DNA of 14,367 bases, taken from positions 1-14,367 of the forward strand of contig SKXS01000078.1 of the NCBI GenBank assembly GCA_007128345.1. Reading direction: 5' to 3'. A program made the translations under genes and the position numbers. Source of the stretch: Spirochaetia bacterium (GTDB lineage Bacteria; Spirochaetota; Spirochaetia; PWKH01). The notes beneath the pieces were generated by a model. That model made no database searches and was not told where the DNA came from. It saw nothing but the letters and a program-made list of their open reading frames with translations. Shown here in pieces: positions 7,213 through 13,494 of this stretch; the stretch's first letter is position 1; the number at the start of each line of letters is the position of its first letter.

Positions 7213-8046
7213 TTATTGCAGGCCTCTTGTAAACCCCTCTCTTAAATATTTGCTCATAAGCAAGGCAACTATAATTACAGGTATACTGGCGATAATAGCC
7301 CATGATGCAAGCAGTCCCCATCTCACACCCCATTCAAGGCCCCCAAGAAACTGCGTTAGGGGAACTGTCAGCGGCTGGGTTCTTCTGTCAGCTAGGATCA
7401 GGGCAAGCAGAAATTCATTCCAGGAGAATATCACAGAAAGTACAGTAACAGTAACGAGACCAGGGCGTGCCGAAGGAATGAGAATCCGCATAAAAGCCTG
7501 CAAGTTGCTTGCCCCGTCTACATATGCGGCTTCTTCAAGCGCTGTCGGGATATCATCGAAGAAGCCCTTCATCAGCCAGATCACTACTGGTAGATGTAAG
7601 AGGGTGTAAGACAAAACAAGACCGTATCTGTTTCCCATAATACCCCATCTGGACATGATAAGGAACAAGGGTATGCCGAAGACGATGTAGGGAACAAATC
7701 GTACGGAAATGACAAAAAATATGATGATTCCCTTACCTCTGATCCTGAACCGTGAGAGTGCATATGCAGCCATGGTTCCAATTACTACAGATATCACTAC
7801 TGAGAAGAATGTTAAAAACATGCTGTTCTGCATATTCCTTACTATATCGGATCCTCTGAATATCTGCGTTATATGCATGAGAGTTGGCTCAAACAGCAGC
7901 TTCGGCGGCATCCTCGATAATTCTGCCGGAGTCTTGAGTGCCGCGAGAATCAACCAGAATACGGGAAATACAGCTATGAATAACGCAAGCACAATACATA
8001 TTCTGCGGATAATCTCAAATGCAGTTTTCTGTTTTATTTGTCCCAT
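7213..8046 (-). CDS. Sugar ABC transporter permease, MalG type
   Basis: This is a 277-residue inner-membrane permease of a carbohydrate (CUT1) importer. It has a first hydrophobic helix at about 17-37 and further membrane segments at about 75-96, 108-130, 142-158, 196-218 and 243-265, giving the usual six. The EAA loop that docks the ATPase is clear at 171-191, EEAAYVDGAS followed by ILIPSARPG. ATG 8046 overlaps the end of the other permease gene by 13 nt and has a G-rich stretch ending in GGAG just upstream, so the two are coupled. It pairs with the product of 8034-8933 and the binding protein at 9026-10357. No ATPase gene is present nearby. Substrate specificity cannot be read from the permease. 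Confidence 0.94.
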   Translation of the reverse strand: MGQIKQKTAFEIIRRICIVLALFIAVFPVFWLILAALKTPAELSRMPPKLLFEPTLMHITQIFRGSDIVRNMQNSMFLTFFSVVISVVIGTMAAYALSRFRIRGKGIIIFFVISVRFVPYIVFGIPLFLIMSRWGIMGNRYGLVLSYTLLHLPVVIWLMKGFFDDIPTALEEAAYVDGASNLQAFMRILIPSARPGLVTVTVLSVIFSWNEFLLALILADRRTQPLTVPLTQFLGGLEWGVRWGLLASWAIIASIPVIIVALLMSKYLREGFTRGLQ

Positions 8047-8933
8047 ACGCGGCTCCCCCCCATTCTCTGAGTGATCTTAATTATGATTATGGCTATCAGG
8101 GAGATAATGAATGCCATGGTAATGACTGAGGCATTTGCATAACCCATCCTGAACATCCGAAGCGCTGTATTATAGGAAAAGATCGACAGCACTTCTGTAG
8201 CGAACCCAGGGCCTCCGGTTGTCATGATATATATAATGTCAAACATACGGAAGACGGTCGTAAATCTAAACAGCAGGGTAAACATTGCAATAGCCCGTAT
8301 CATGGGCAGCACGATATAAAACGTAACCTGCACATAGGTTGCTCCGTCCATAAATGCACTTTCCCGCACATTTTCAGGAACACCGTCCAGTGCGGCATCC
8401 ATGATCATCATGACAAAGGGGGTATATACCCACACATCAGCAATGACGATACCTAAAAATGCTGTACGAGACTGTGCGAGCCATGCTGGCCCTTGTATGC
8501 CAATGACGCTAAGAAAGTAGTTTACCAGTCCTAGATCAGGTTCCAGCATAAACACCCGCCACAGCAAGCCTGCGACAACAGGGGGTATGATCAGTGGAAT
8601 GATGAGTAAAGTGCGGACGAGTCCTCTTCCCCAAAAAGGTTTCTGGATAAGCAGCGCCGTAATAAACCCGAGTATCATAGAAAGTGCTACCGAGAGAACA
8701 CTGTATCCGAGGGTTACTTGAAGTGAATTCAGGAACCGTGAAGATGTGAACAGATCGATGTAATTACGGAAACCGACAAACTGTCTCAGATGCGGCTGAT
8801 GAAGATTCCAGGAAAACATGCTTGAAAAGAGAGAATAGAACATCGGGTATACAGCAATGACTGCCAGTGCAATTAATGCAGGAGCCAGATAGGGGAGCGC
8901 TTTTGCCCAGTGATTGTGGTTTTTAAGAGACAT
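8034..8933 (-). CDS. Sugar ABC transporter permease, MalF type
   Basis: This is a 299-residue inner-membrane permease with a first helix at about 13-35 and five more hydrophobic segments (about 75-97, 107-127, 157-178, 212-236 and 267-286). The EAA loop runs from E191 (ESAFMDGATY) to VLP at 208-210, and TTGGPGFATEVLSIFSYNTA (238-257) is a hallmark of CUT1 MalF-type subunits. I chose ATG 8933 because GGAGGAG at 8943-8949 lies 9 nt upstream. An in-frame ATG at 8954 would place this Shine-Dalgarno inside the gene. It lies after the binding-protein gene, downstream of the strong stem-loop at 8982-9008, and forms a heterodimeric channel with the MalG-type subunit. Confidence 0.94.
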   Translation of the reverse strand: MSLKNHNHWAKALPYLAPALIALAVIAVYPMFYSLFSSMFSWNLHQPHLRQFVGFRNYIDLFTSSRFLNSLQVTLGYSVLSVALSMILGFITALLIQKPFWGRGLVRTLLIIPLIIPPVVAGLLWRVFMLEPDLGLVNYFLSVIGIQGPAWLAQSRTAFLGIVIADVWVYTPFVMMIMDAALDGVPENVRESAFMDGATYVQVTFYIVLPMIRAIAMFTLLFRFTTVFRMFDIIYIMTTGGPGFATEVLSIFSYNTALRMFRMGYANASVITMAFIISLIAIIIIKITQRMGGSRVWDK

Positions 8934-8981
8934 ACAGTAATTCTCCTCCCACATAACATAATGGATTAGTAGAATCGGTAT

Positions 8982-9008
8982 AAAAACCCCGGGGATTACT
9001 CCCCGGGG
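8982..9008 (-). terminator. GC-rich stem-loop with T tract between binding protein and permeases
   Basis: CCCCGGGG at 9001-9008 and CCCCGGGG at 8987-8994 form an 8-bp all-GC stem with a 6-nt loop. On the minus strand the stem is followed at once by TTTTT (8982-8986). It lies 17 nt after the binding-protein stop codon. It looks like a partial intrinsic terminator, or an mRNA 3' stabiliser, that would let the binding protein be made in excess over the membrane subunits. Confidence 0.75.
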
Positions 9009-9025
9009 AAGTATGGAAGAAACCG

Positions 9026-10357
9026 CTATTGTCTATGTGCTAAAATCCTAGCAATTTCTCTTTCTGTTTGAGCAAGAGCACTAGCTGGAGTTTGGTTTCC
9101 AAGGCCAACGCTGCTCCAACCGTCAATAATCGCATCAAGGACCATGTACGCTTCAGGAATTACCGGACGGGATACCGCCACTTCATCCAGTGAACGTATG
9201 GCAATCGGATGCAGATCTTCGAGCCAAGATGCCTGTGCAAGCACTTCCTCTGATTCGAATACGGAACTGCGTGTAGCTGCCCCGCCGTTCAAATACCACA
9301 CAAGGGCGCGATCTTTGTCACCGAACATCCAGTTCAGGAATGTAAACGCAGCATCGGGGTTCTGCGCATCACTAGGTATGCCGAGGCTTCCGCCGCCGAT
9401 TACATGCTTGCCTGTTGCAAACCCGCTTTCCGGAGCTCTAGGCAGAACTGCATATCCGATGTTTCCAGCCATGTCGGACTGGTCAGGATCATTCACTGTG
9501 ACGCCGAACTGATAGTATCCTTCAGTCATCGCAAGCCTACCCTGGGTCATGTAGGTGAGGTGCTCACCATATTCCCATGCCAGCACTCCAGCCGGCATGT
9601 ATGAGAGCATCTGTTCAGCCCACTGCCATGCTTTCAGAGATTCAGGTGAATTGATTATCACATTGTAGTCGCTGTCATAGATATTTCCACCGTACGTCCA
9701 TATCTTGGTGAGCGCCCAAACCCAGTTGAGTGCACCCATCATGGGAGCGCCGTATCCATAGAGACCTTCATCCGGTCTGGTGAAGAATTCTGCCATGTCC
9801 CTCAGCTGTTCGGTTGTCTCAGGAACTTGGAGATCATATCCATACCGCGCCTTGAATGCCTGCTGTTCACTGGCGCTCTCAAACAGGTCTATCCTGTACA
9901 TCAAAACCTTAGTATCTGCAACATACGGAACAGCCCATATTTCGCTGCCGCCTTCGTAGTAGCACATATCCACCGAAGCACCGACAAAATCGTCTAGATC
10001 AAAATTATACTTCTCATAGTAGTCATTCAAGGGAAGCAGATAATCGTTTTCAACCATAGCTCCGAACCAGCTGGGAGATACATAGACAATGTCGAAATGA
10101 CCGGCTTTCGAGGCGGCTCCGAGCATCATCTTGTCGTGAAGCGCATCAGCGCTATGCTGTTCGATAGTAACACGGATTCCTGTCTCCTGTTCGAACTCAT
10201 CAAGAAACGGGAGCAAAGCGCTTGAAATCTGCCGGGCAAGAGCTCCCACTACTACTTCTTCTCTCGCTTCCTCCTGAGCTCGTGCGCCGTATACAACCAT
10301 ACTGGCAGCAAACATGAGAATCAGCAAAATTGGCAAAACCTTCTTTTTCATGTTCAT
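9026..10357 (-). CDS. Extracellular sugar-binding protein of ABC importer (family 1)
   Basis: This is a 443-residue periplasmic solute-binding protein of the CUT1 type, which captures the substrate and delivers it to the two permeases. The N terminus has three lysines followed by a hydrophobic core (PILLILMFAASMVVYG) and a likely signal peptidase I site after GARA. There is no lipobox cysteine, so it is probably soluble in the periplasm. The mature part shows typical family features such as FDIVYVSPSWFGAMVENDYLLPL and GSLGIPSDAQNPDAAFTFLNW. I chose ATG 10357 because AGGAGG (10365-10370) lies 7 nt upstream and the promoter and operator lie just before. The frame stays open to 10600, but that part covers the promoter. 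It is the first gene of the operon. The bound sugar is unknown. The downstream enzymes hint at a cyclitol, sugar acid or unusual ketose. Confidence 0.92.
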   Translation of the reverse strand: MNMKKKVLPILLILMFAASMVVYGARAQEEAREEVVVGALARQISSALLPFLDEFEQETGIRVTIEQHSADALHDKMMLGAASKAGHFDIVYVSPSWFGAMVENDYLLPLNDYYEKYNFDLDDFVGASVDMCYYEGGSEIWAVPYVADTKVLMYRIDLFESASEQQAFKARYGYDLQVPETTEQLRDMAEFFTRPDEGLYGYGAPMMGALNWVWALTKIWTYGGNIYDSDYNVIINSPESLKAWQWAEQMLSYMPAGVLAWEYGEHLTYMTQGRLAMTEGYYQFGVTVNDPDQSDMAGNIGYAVLPRAPESGFATGKHVIGGGSLGIPSDAQNPDAAFTFLNWMFGDKDRALVWYLNGGAATRSSVFESEEVLAQASWLEDLHPIAIRSLDEVAVSRPVIPEAYMVLDAIIDGWSSVGLGNQTPASALAQTEREIARILAHRQ

Positions 10358-10384
10358 ACAATAACCTCCTAAATAATAAATAAT

Positions 10385-10398
10385 TGTAATCGATTGCA
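10385..10398. promoter_or_regulatory. LacI-family operator
   Basis: TGTAATCGATTGCA is a 14-bp palindrome with 12 of 14 symmetric positions and the central CG typical of LacI-family sites (general form TGnnAnCGnTnnCA). It starts 4 nt downstream of the -10 box, so it overlaps the expected transcription start, a classic repression position. A second copy of the half TGTAATCG lies at 10399-10406, partly inside the -10 box. The regulator at 44-1096 is the natural candidate to bind here. Confidence 0.75.
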
Positions 10399-10402
10399 TG
10401 TA

Positions 10403-10431
10403 ATCGTATACGCATAATCTGCATTTGTCAA
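10403..10431 (-). promoter_or_regulatory. Main operon promoter
   Basis: On the minus strand TTGACA (10426-10431, perfect -35) is followed after exactly 17 nt by TACGAT (10403-10408, -10). Upstream lies an AT-rich stretch with a run of ten T (10454-10463), which could act as an UP element. The start is expected near 10396, giving a leader of about 39 nt before the binding-protein gene. Confidence 0.8.
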
Positions 10432-10463
10432 CAAATTTTTTCTGTGTCAAATTAAAAAAAAAA

Positions 10464-11081
10464 GTCTCTCTGATGCAAAAGAAGGTATTCAGGTAATAGG
10501 TTTTCATATAAGTGTCATAAGGTATAGGTACAGCATCTGCGGAGGTATGCGAGACGAAGAAGTATGCAATTAATGCTAATTCATGCCGTGCATCTGTCAC
10601 CTGTCGGGAATGCTTTTCAATGTCCTGGGAGATAAGATGCCCCTGCTGCTGTTTGATTCGAGAGAGTCAGATGCGGGTCTTCATACCTGGAGATAAATGC
10701 TTGTTTCATATGCTGAAGCATCACTTGACAGAACCTTCTGCAGCTTGAAGGAAACCACTTCTTCTACCATGCGTATGCGTTGACTCAGAAGAATTTAGGT
10801 TTCCTGGTGAGATTTGAATGAGCAGAATTATTTGCAGTTCATATGCAGGAATATCTGCAAAGATAACCAGTATCGCCTCTTGAAATCATAAAAGCCGCAG
10901 CCAATTAAAAGGCACAACAATGATGAAGAGTTTATCAATGCAATGATATTTCAGGTTTCCTCGCATACTCCATTGTTACATCGCGTTTCTCCTGCAAGAA
11001 TGAGGAGCAAAACCAGCAAATATTAGCAAAGCGAAAAACCTATGATATGATTGAATTGTAGAAGAATTTTGAGCAAACGTT
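10464..11081. other. Gene-poor stretch with no supported feature
   Basis: About 620 nt between the operon promoter and the tRNA terminator contain no convincing gene on either strand. Short open stretches exist, for example 10610-10696 (+, 28 codons), and a protein-like run around 10741-10818 (+) that stops after some 26 codons. They lack good ribosome binding sites and are broken by stop codons in all frames. This could be a decayed gene or mobile-element remnant beside the tRNA, or plain intergenic DNA. I could not assign a family to any fragment. I saw no clear small-RNA promoter and terminator pair. Confidence 0.4.
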
Positions 11082-11110
11082 AAAAAACCTGCAATGATGC
11101 ACATTGCAGG
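11082..11110 (-). terminator. Intrinsic terminator of the tRNA gene
   Basis: CCTGCAAT (11103-11110 read on the minus strand) pairs with ATTGCAGG (11088-11095) in a perfect 8-bp stem with a 7-nt loop, followed by six T (11082-11087). It lies 12 nt after the tRNA 3' end and is a textbook rho-independent terminator. Confidence 0.88.
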
Positions 11111-11122
11111 ATATACAAATAT

Positions 11123-11196
11123 TCGGGCTGGGCGGATTTGAACCGCCGACCCCAAGTCCCCCAGACTTGTACGCTAAACCCCTGCGCTACAGCCCG
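11123..11196 (-). tRNA. tRNA-Pro (anticodon GGG)
   Basis: The minus strand folds as a complete cloverleaf. The acceptor arms CGGGCTG and CAGCCCG pair fully. The D stem GCGC/GCGT follows TA at positions 8-9. The anticodon stem CAAGT/ACTTG encloses the loop CTGGGGG, which gives anticodon GGG. The T arm is GGCGG-TTCAAAT-CCGCC, and the discriminator base is A, as usual for tRNA-Pro. It reads proline codon CCC and probably CCT. The terminal CCA is not encoded and would be added after transcription. It has its own promoter and terminator and forms a single-gene unit. Confidence 0.96.
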
Positions 11197-11221
11197 TAAT
11201 TATGCCGGAGGCACGATTGAA

Positions 11222-11250
11222 AAAATACCATAGTGACAAGATTTAGTCAA
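11222..11250 (-). promoter_or_regulatory. Promoter of tRNA-Pro
   Basis: On the minus strand TTGACT (11245-11250) and TATTTT (11222-11227) are separated by exactly 17 nt. Transcription would begin about 20 nt upstream of the mature tRNA, a usual distance for a tRNA leader. Confidence 0.65.
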
Positions 11251-11262
11251 CTCGAGTTACCC

Positions 11263-11287
11263 GGAAAAAGGGGCACCGACCCTTTCC
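11263..11287. other. Imperfect stem-loop between tRNA promoter and peroxidase gene
   Basis: AAAGGG (11267-11272) pairs with CCCTTT (11280-11285). The stem extends to GG/CC (11263-11264 with 11286-11287) across a 2-nt A bulge. Read on the minus strand it is followed by a short T run, so it may insulate the tRNA promoter. Read on the plus strand it would lie in the leader or promoter of the peroxidase operon. Its role is unclear. Confidence 0.25.
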
Positions 11288-11330
11288 TTACGGTTGGATG
11301 AAGACTATATTGAGTATAAGGAGAATCGCT

Positions 11331-11819
11331 ATGGATGCAAGCAGCACTTTTTACCAGTTCACTGCACATACGCTTCAGGGGGAAGAGGTCACTATGAAAG
11401 ACTATGCGGGAAAAGTGATCATTGTAGTGAATACAGCCAGCAAGTGCGGTTTCACTCCGCAGTACGGTGAGCTTGAGCAGTTGTATCGTACCTATAAGGA
11501 AAGGGGACTGGTCATCCTGGGATTTCCCTGCAACCAATTTGCAAATCAGGAGCCTGGAAGCACAAACGACATCGAACAGACCTGCTATGTGAACTACGGT
11601 GTAACCTTTCCCATGTTTGAAAAGGTCAAGGTGAACGGCGGTGATGCTCATCCGATCTTTAAGTATCTAAAGAAGGAGCTGCCTGCCTTGCTTGGGAAGA
11701 GCATCAAGTGGAACTTTACCAAATTTATCCTTGATACCAAAGGAAAGCCTGTCAAGCGGTTTGCTCCGTCAACATCACCAGCTGCAATGATACCCATCAT
11801 TGAATCGCTGCTGCCGTGA
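11331..11819 (+). CDS. Glutathione peroxidase family protein (probably thioredoxin-dependent)
   Basis: This 162-residue cytosolic enzyme reduces hydrogen peroxide or organic hydroperoxides. The peroxidatic cysteine is C39 in NTASKCGFTPQ. The catalytic tetrad is completed by Q73, W127 and N128 (FPCNQFANQ and WNFTKF). A further cysteine, C85 in TCYVNYGVTFPMF, sits where thioredoxin-dependent members carry the resolving cysteine, so thioredoxin rather than glutathione is the likely reductant. The N terminus STFYQFTAHTLQGEEVTMKDYAGK is typical of the family. ATG 11331 has AAGGAG 7 nt upstream. An in-frame ATG at 11298 would add 11 residues without family similarity. It is the first gene of a three-gene plus-strand cluster, and a methionine sulfoxide reductase lies at the far side, which fits an oxidative-stress setting. 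The promoter is not clear to me. Confidence 0.94.
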   Translation: MDASSTFYQFTAHTLQGEEVTMKDYAGKVIIVVNTASKCGFTPQYGELEQLYRTYKERGLVILGFPCNQFANQEPGSTNDIEQTCYVNYGVTFPMFEKVKVNGGDAHPIFKYLKKELPALLGKSIKWNFTKFILDTKGKPVKRFAPSTSPAAMIPIIESLLP

Positions 11820-11832
11820 AGGAGAATGACCT

Positions 11833-12501
11833 ATGCGTATATGGATGATTGCAGCATCAGTACTCATGATGGTTTCCTGTGCAACAGAACCTGTGTACCG
11901 TACGGAGTTTCCACCTCCTGTAAAAGCTCCTGAGAGTGAAGCTTCATCCTTGCTGGTTGTCGAACTCATAGCCTATACCTCTGGGCAGCGTGGGACTGCA
12001 GTCTCAAGGATGATGGAGAATTTGCCGGAAGCGGGGTTTTATCCCGTAGTTATCGGCCCTGGTGGCAAGGAAATCACCTTTTCGAACTATGACATCAGTC
12101 CCAACAGCGGTATGGTGTTCTATCGGGAAAACCTCTCTCCGGGAGTATATACCCTAATAGGATTCCGCTACCTCTGGCTGTCAGAAAAAGACATGACACT
12201 AATGCCTCCGCAGCATCAGTACTTTGACGGACAGCGTGCAGCTCCATGGCAGCAGACAAAACTGCTTGCCTTAAGAAGGGTTGTTCCGATATACCTCAAG
12301 CCAGGAACTGTGGAAAGCTTGGGCAGGTACACCATATACTACACTCACCTTGGTGCTGACGAAGATCCATACAGACTTCAAGGATGGAGATACCGGCGCA
12401 CAGAACCTGCAAATAAGCACGTACTCAGTGTCATGAAGCACTGGCATACTGCAAGCTGGACGAAATGGAATGCCCGCAATGCGGCGCGCATCATTCGATA
12501 A
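11833..12501 (+). CDS. Putative lipoprotein of unknown function
   Basis: I do not recognise this 222-residue protein. It starts with a short lipoprotein signal: positively charged MR, a hydrophobic stretch, then the lipobox MVSC, with C16 as the lipidated residue, so it is probably membrane anchored and outside the cytoplasm. The mature part has no further membrane segment. A segment at about 95-112 (MVFYRENLSPGVYTLIGF) looks like a beta-rich module of the kind that reports surface-exposed or carbohydrate-associated lipoproteins, but I make no functional claim. The C terminus is basic and rich in W, R and N. ATG 11833 has AAGGAG overlapping the stop codon of the peroxidase gene, so the two are probably co-transcribed and coupled. 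The next gene follows after 15 nt and also encodes a lipoprotein. Confidence 0.8.
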   Translation: MRIWMIAASVLMMVSCATEPVYRTEFPPPVKAPESEASSLLVVELIAYTSGQRGTAVSRMMENLPEAGFYPVVIGPGGKEITFSNYDISPNSGMVFYRENLSPGVYTLIGFRYLWLSEKDMTLMPPQHQYFDGQRAAPWQQTKLLALRRVVPIYLKPGTVESLGRYTIYYTHLGADEDPYRLQGWRYRRTEPANKHVLSVMKHWHTASWTKWNARNAARIIR

Positions 12502-12516
12502 ACTGAGAGGATGCCT

Positions 12517-13494
12517 ATGAGGCTCAGGTATGTGTTGGCTGTTCTGCTGACGGCAGCAGTAGGTACTATGTCTGGATGCGCATCCCTTCCGGATTTGGAA
12601 GGAATGCAGAGCCATCGGGAATTTGCCCAGGAAGACAGCAGGTTTGCGGTCATCGACGGAATTGAGATACATTACAAGGAATACGGTGGAGGAGAGGAAG
12701 CCCTGGTTATGCTCCATGGATTTCTCTCGAATCTGCATACCTGGGACTATGTGGGAGAAGAGCTCCAAGATTCCTACAAAGTGTATGTGTATGATCGACT
12801 CGCCTTCGGGATAACCGAACGCCCCGTAACAGATAGAGATGGAAAGTCCTTTACCAGAGATACGAATCCCTATGCTTCTGACAGGGTGCTCCAGCGGCTT
12901 GTGCAGCTTTTGGATTACTGGGACGTAGAATCTGCCGTACTCGTAGGCAATTCTGCAGGGGCAAACCTTGCAGTCCAGGCGGCGCTTGCATACCCTGAAC
13001 GGGTTTCAGCCCTCGTACTTACTGCCCCTGCTGTGTATCGCAGCGGCCCTCCCGGTATAGCCAGGCTGCTTATCAGGACGGGCTTGTTCAATCGCTTTGC
13101 CCTCCGTTACATCAGGAGTTTCCAGGACCAGGATGATTCCATATTCGAATCATCCTGGCACTACCCGGAGCTCATGCCCGATGAGCTGAAAGCATGGTAC
13201 CGGCAGCCCTTGGGAGTTGAGAACTGGGACAGAGCCCTCTGGGAGTACACACGGATGAATCGGGATCCAGGCATTGTGAAGCGGCTGGGAGAGCTGGAGC
13301 TTCCCATCCTCATCATCCACGGCAGCGAGGATCAGGTGGTTTCGGTAGACCAGAGCAGACGGCTAGTACAAGACATTCCCCATGCGAGGCTTATCATCTT
13401 TGAGGAGACCGGACATGCCCCTCAGGAAGAGCGGCCTGCTGAAACCGCAAAGCTTATGCGGGAATTCCTCCAGGAGCTTAGAAGCGCGGAGTAA
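12517..13494 (+). CDS. Alpha/beta-hydrolase fold lipoprotein
   Basis: This 325-residue hydrolase has a lipoprotein signal (MRLRYVLAVLLTAAVGTMSGC, lipidated C21), so it probably acts at the cell envelope. The catalytic triad is S146 in the nucleophile elbow GNSAG, D272 in HGSEDQVV and H300 in TGHAPQEERP. The oxyanion-hole segment is MLHGFLSNLHTWDYV (65-79). The overall order matches small esterases, lipases and epoxide or haloalkane hydrolases of the Abhydrolase_1 type. The substrate is not deducible. I chose ATG 12517 because GAGAGG at 12505-12510 lies 6 nt upstream, whereas ATG 12511 directly abuts it. It is the last gene of the plus-strand cluster, and its 3' end overlaps the convergent MsrB-MsrA gene by 17 bp. 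Confidence 0.92.
   Translation: MRLRYVLAVLLTAAVGTMSGCASLPDLEGMQSHREFAQEDSRFAVIDGIEIHYKEYGGGEEALVMLHGFLSNLHTWDYVGEELQDSYKVYVYDRLAFGITERPVTDRDGKSFTRDTNPYASDRVLQRLVQLLDYWDVESAVLVGNSAGANLAVQAALAYPERVSALVLTAPAVYRSGPPGIARLLIRTGLFNRFALRYIRSFQDQDDSIFESSWHYPELMPDELKAWYRQPLGVENWDRALWEYTRMNRDPGIVKRLGELELPILIIHGSEDQVVSVDQSRRLVQDIPHARLIIFEETGHAPQEERPAETAKLMREFLQELRSAE

Noticed and set aside
10358..10600. In-frame upstream extension of the binding-protein gene by 81 codons
   Set aside because: It contains the promoter, the operator and the AGGAGG site. The signal peptide begins only at 10357, and the extension has no start with a ribosome binding site.
10610..10696. 28-codon open frame on the plus strand in the gene-poor stretch
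   Set aside because: It has a weak ribosome binding site and no family recognised, and it is too short to support without conservation data.
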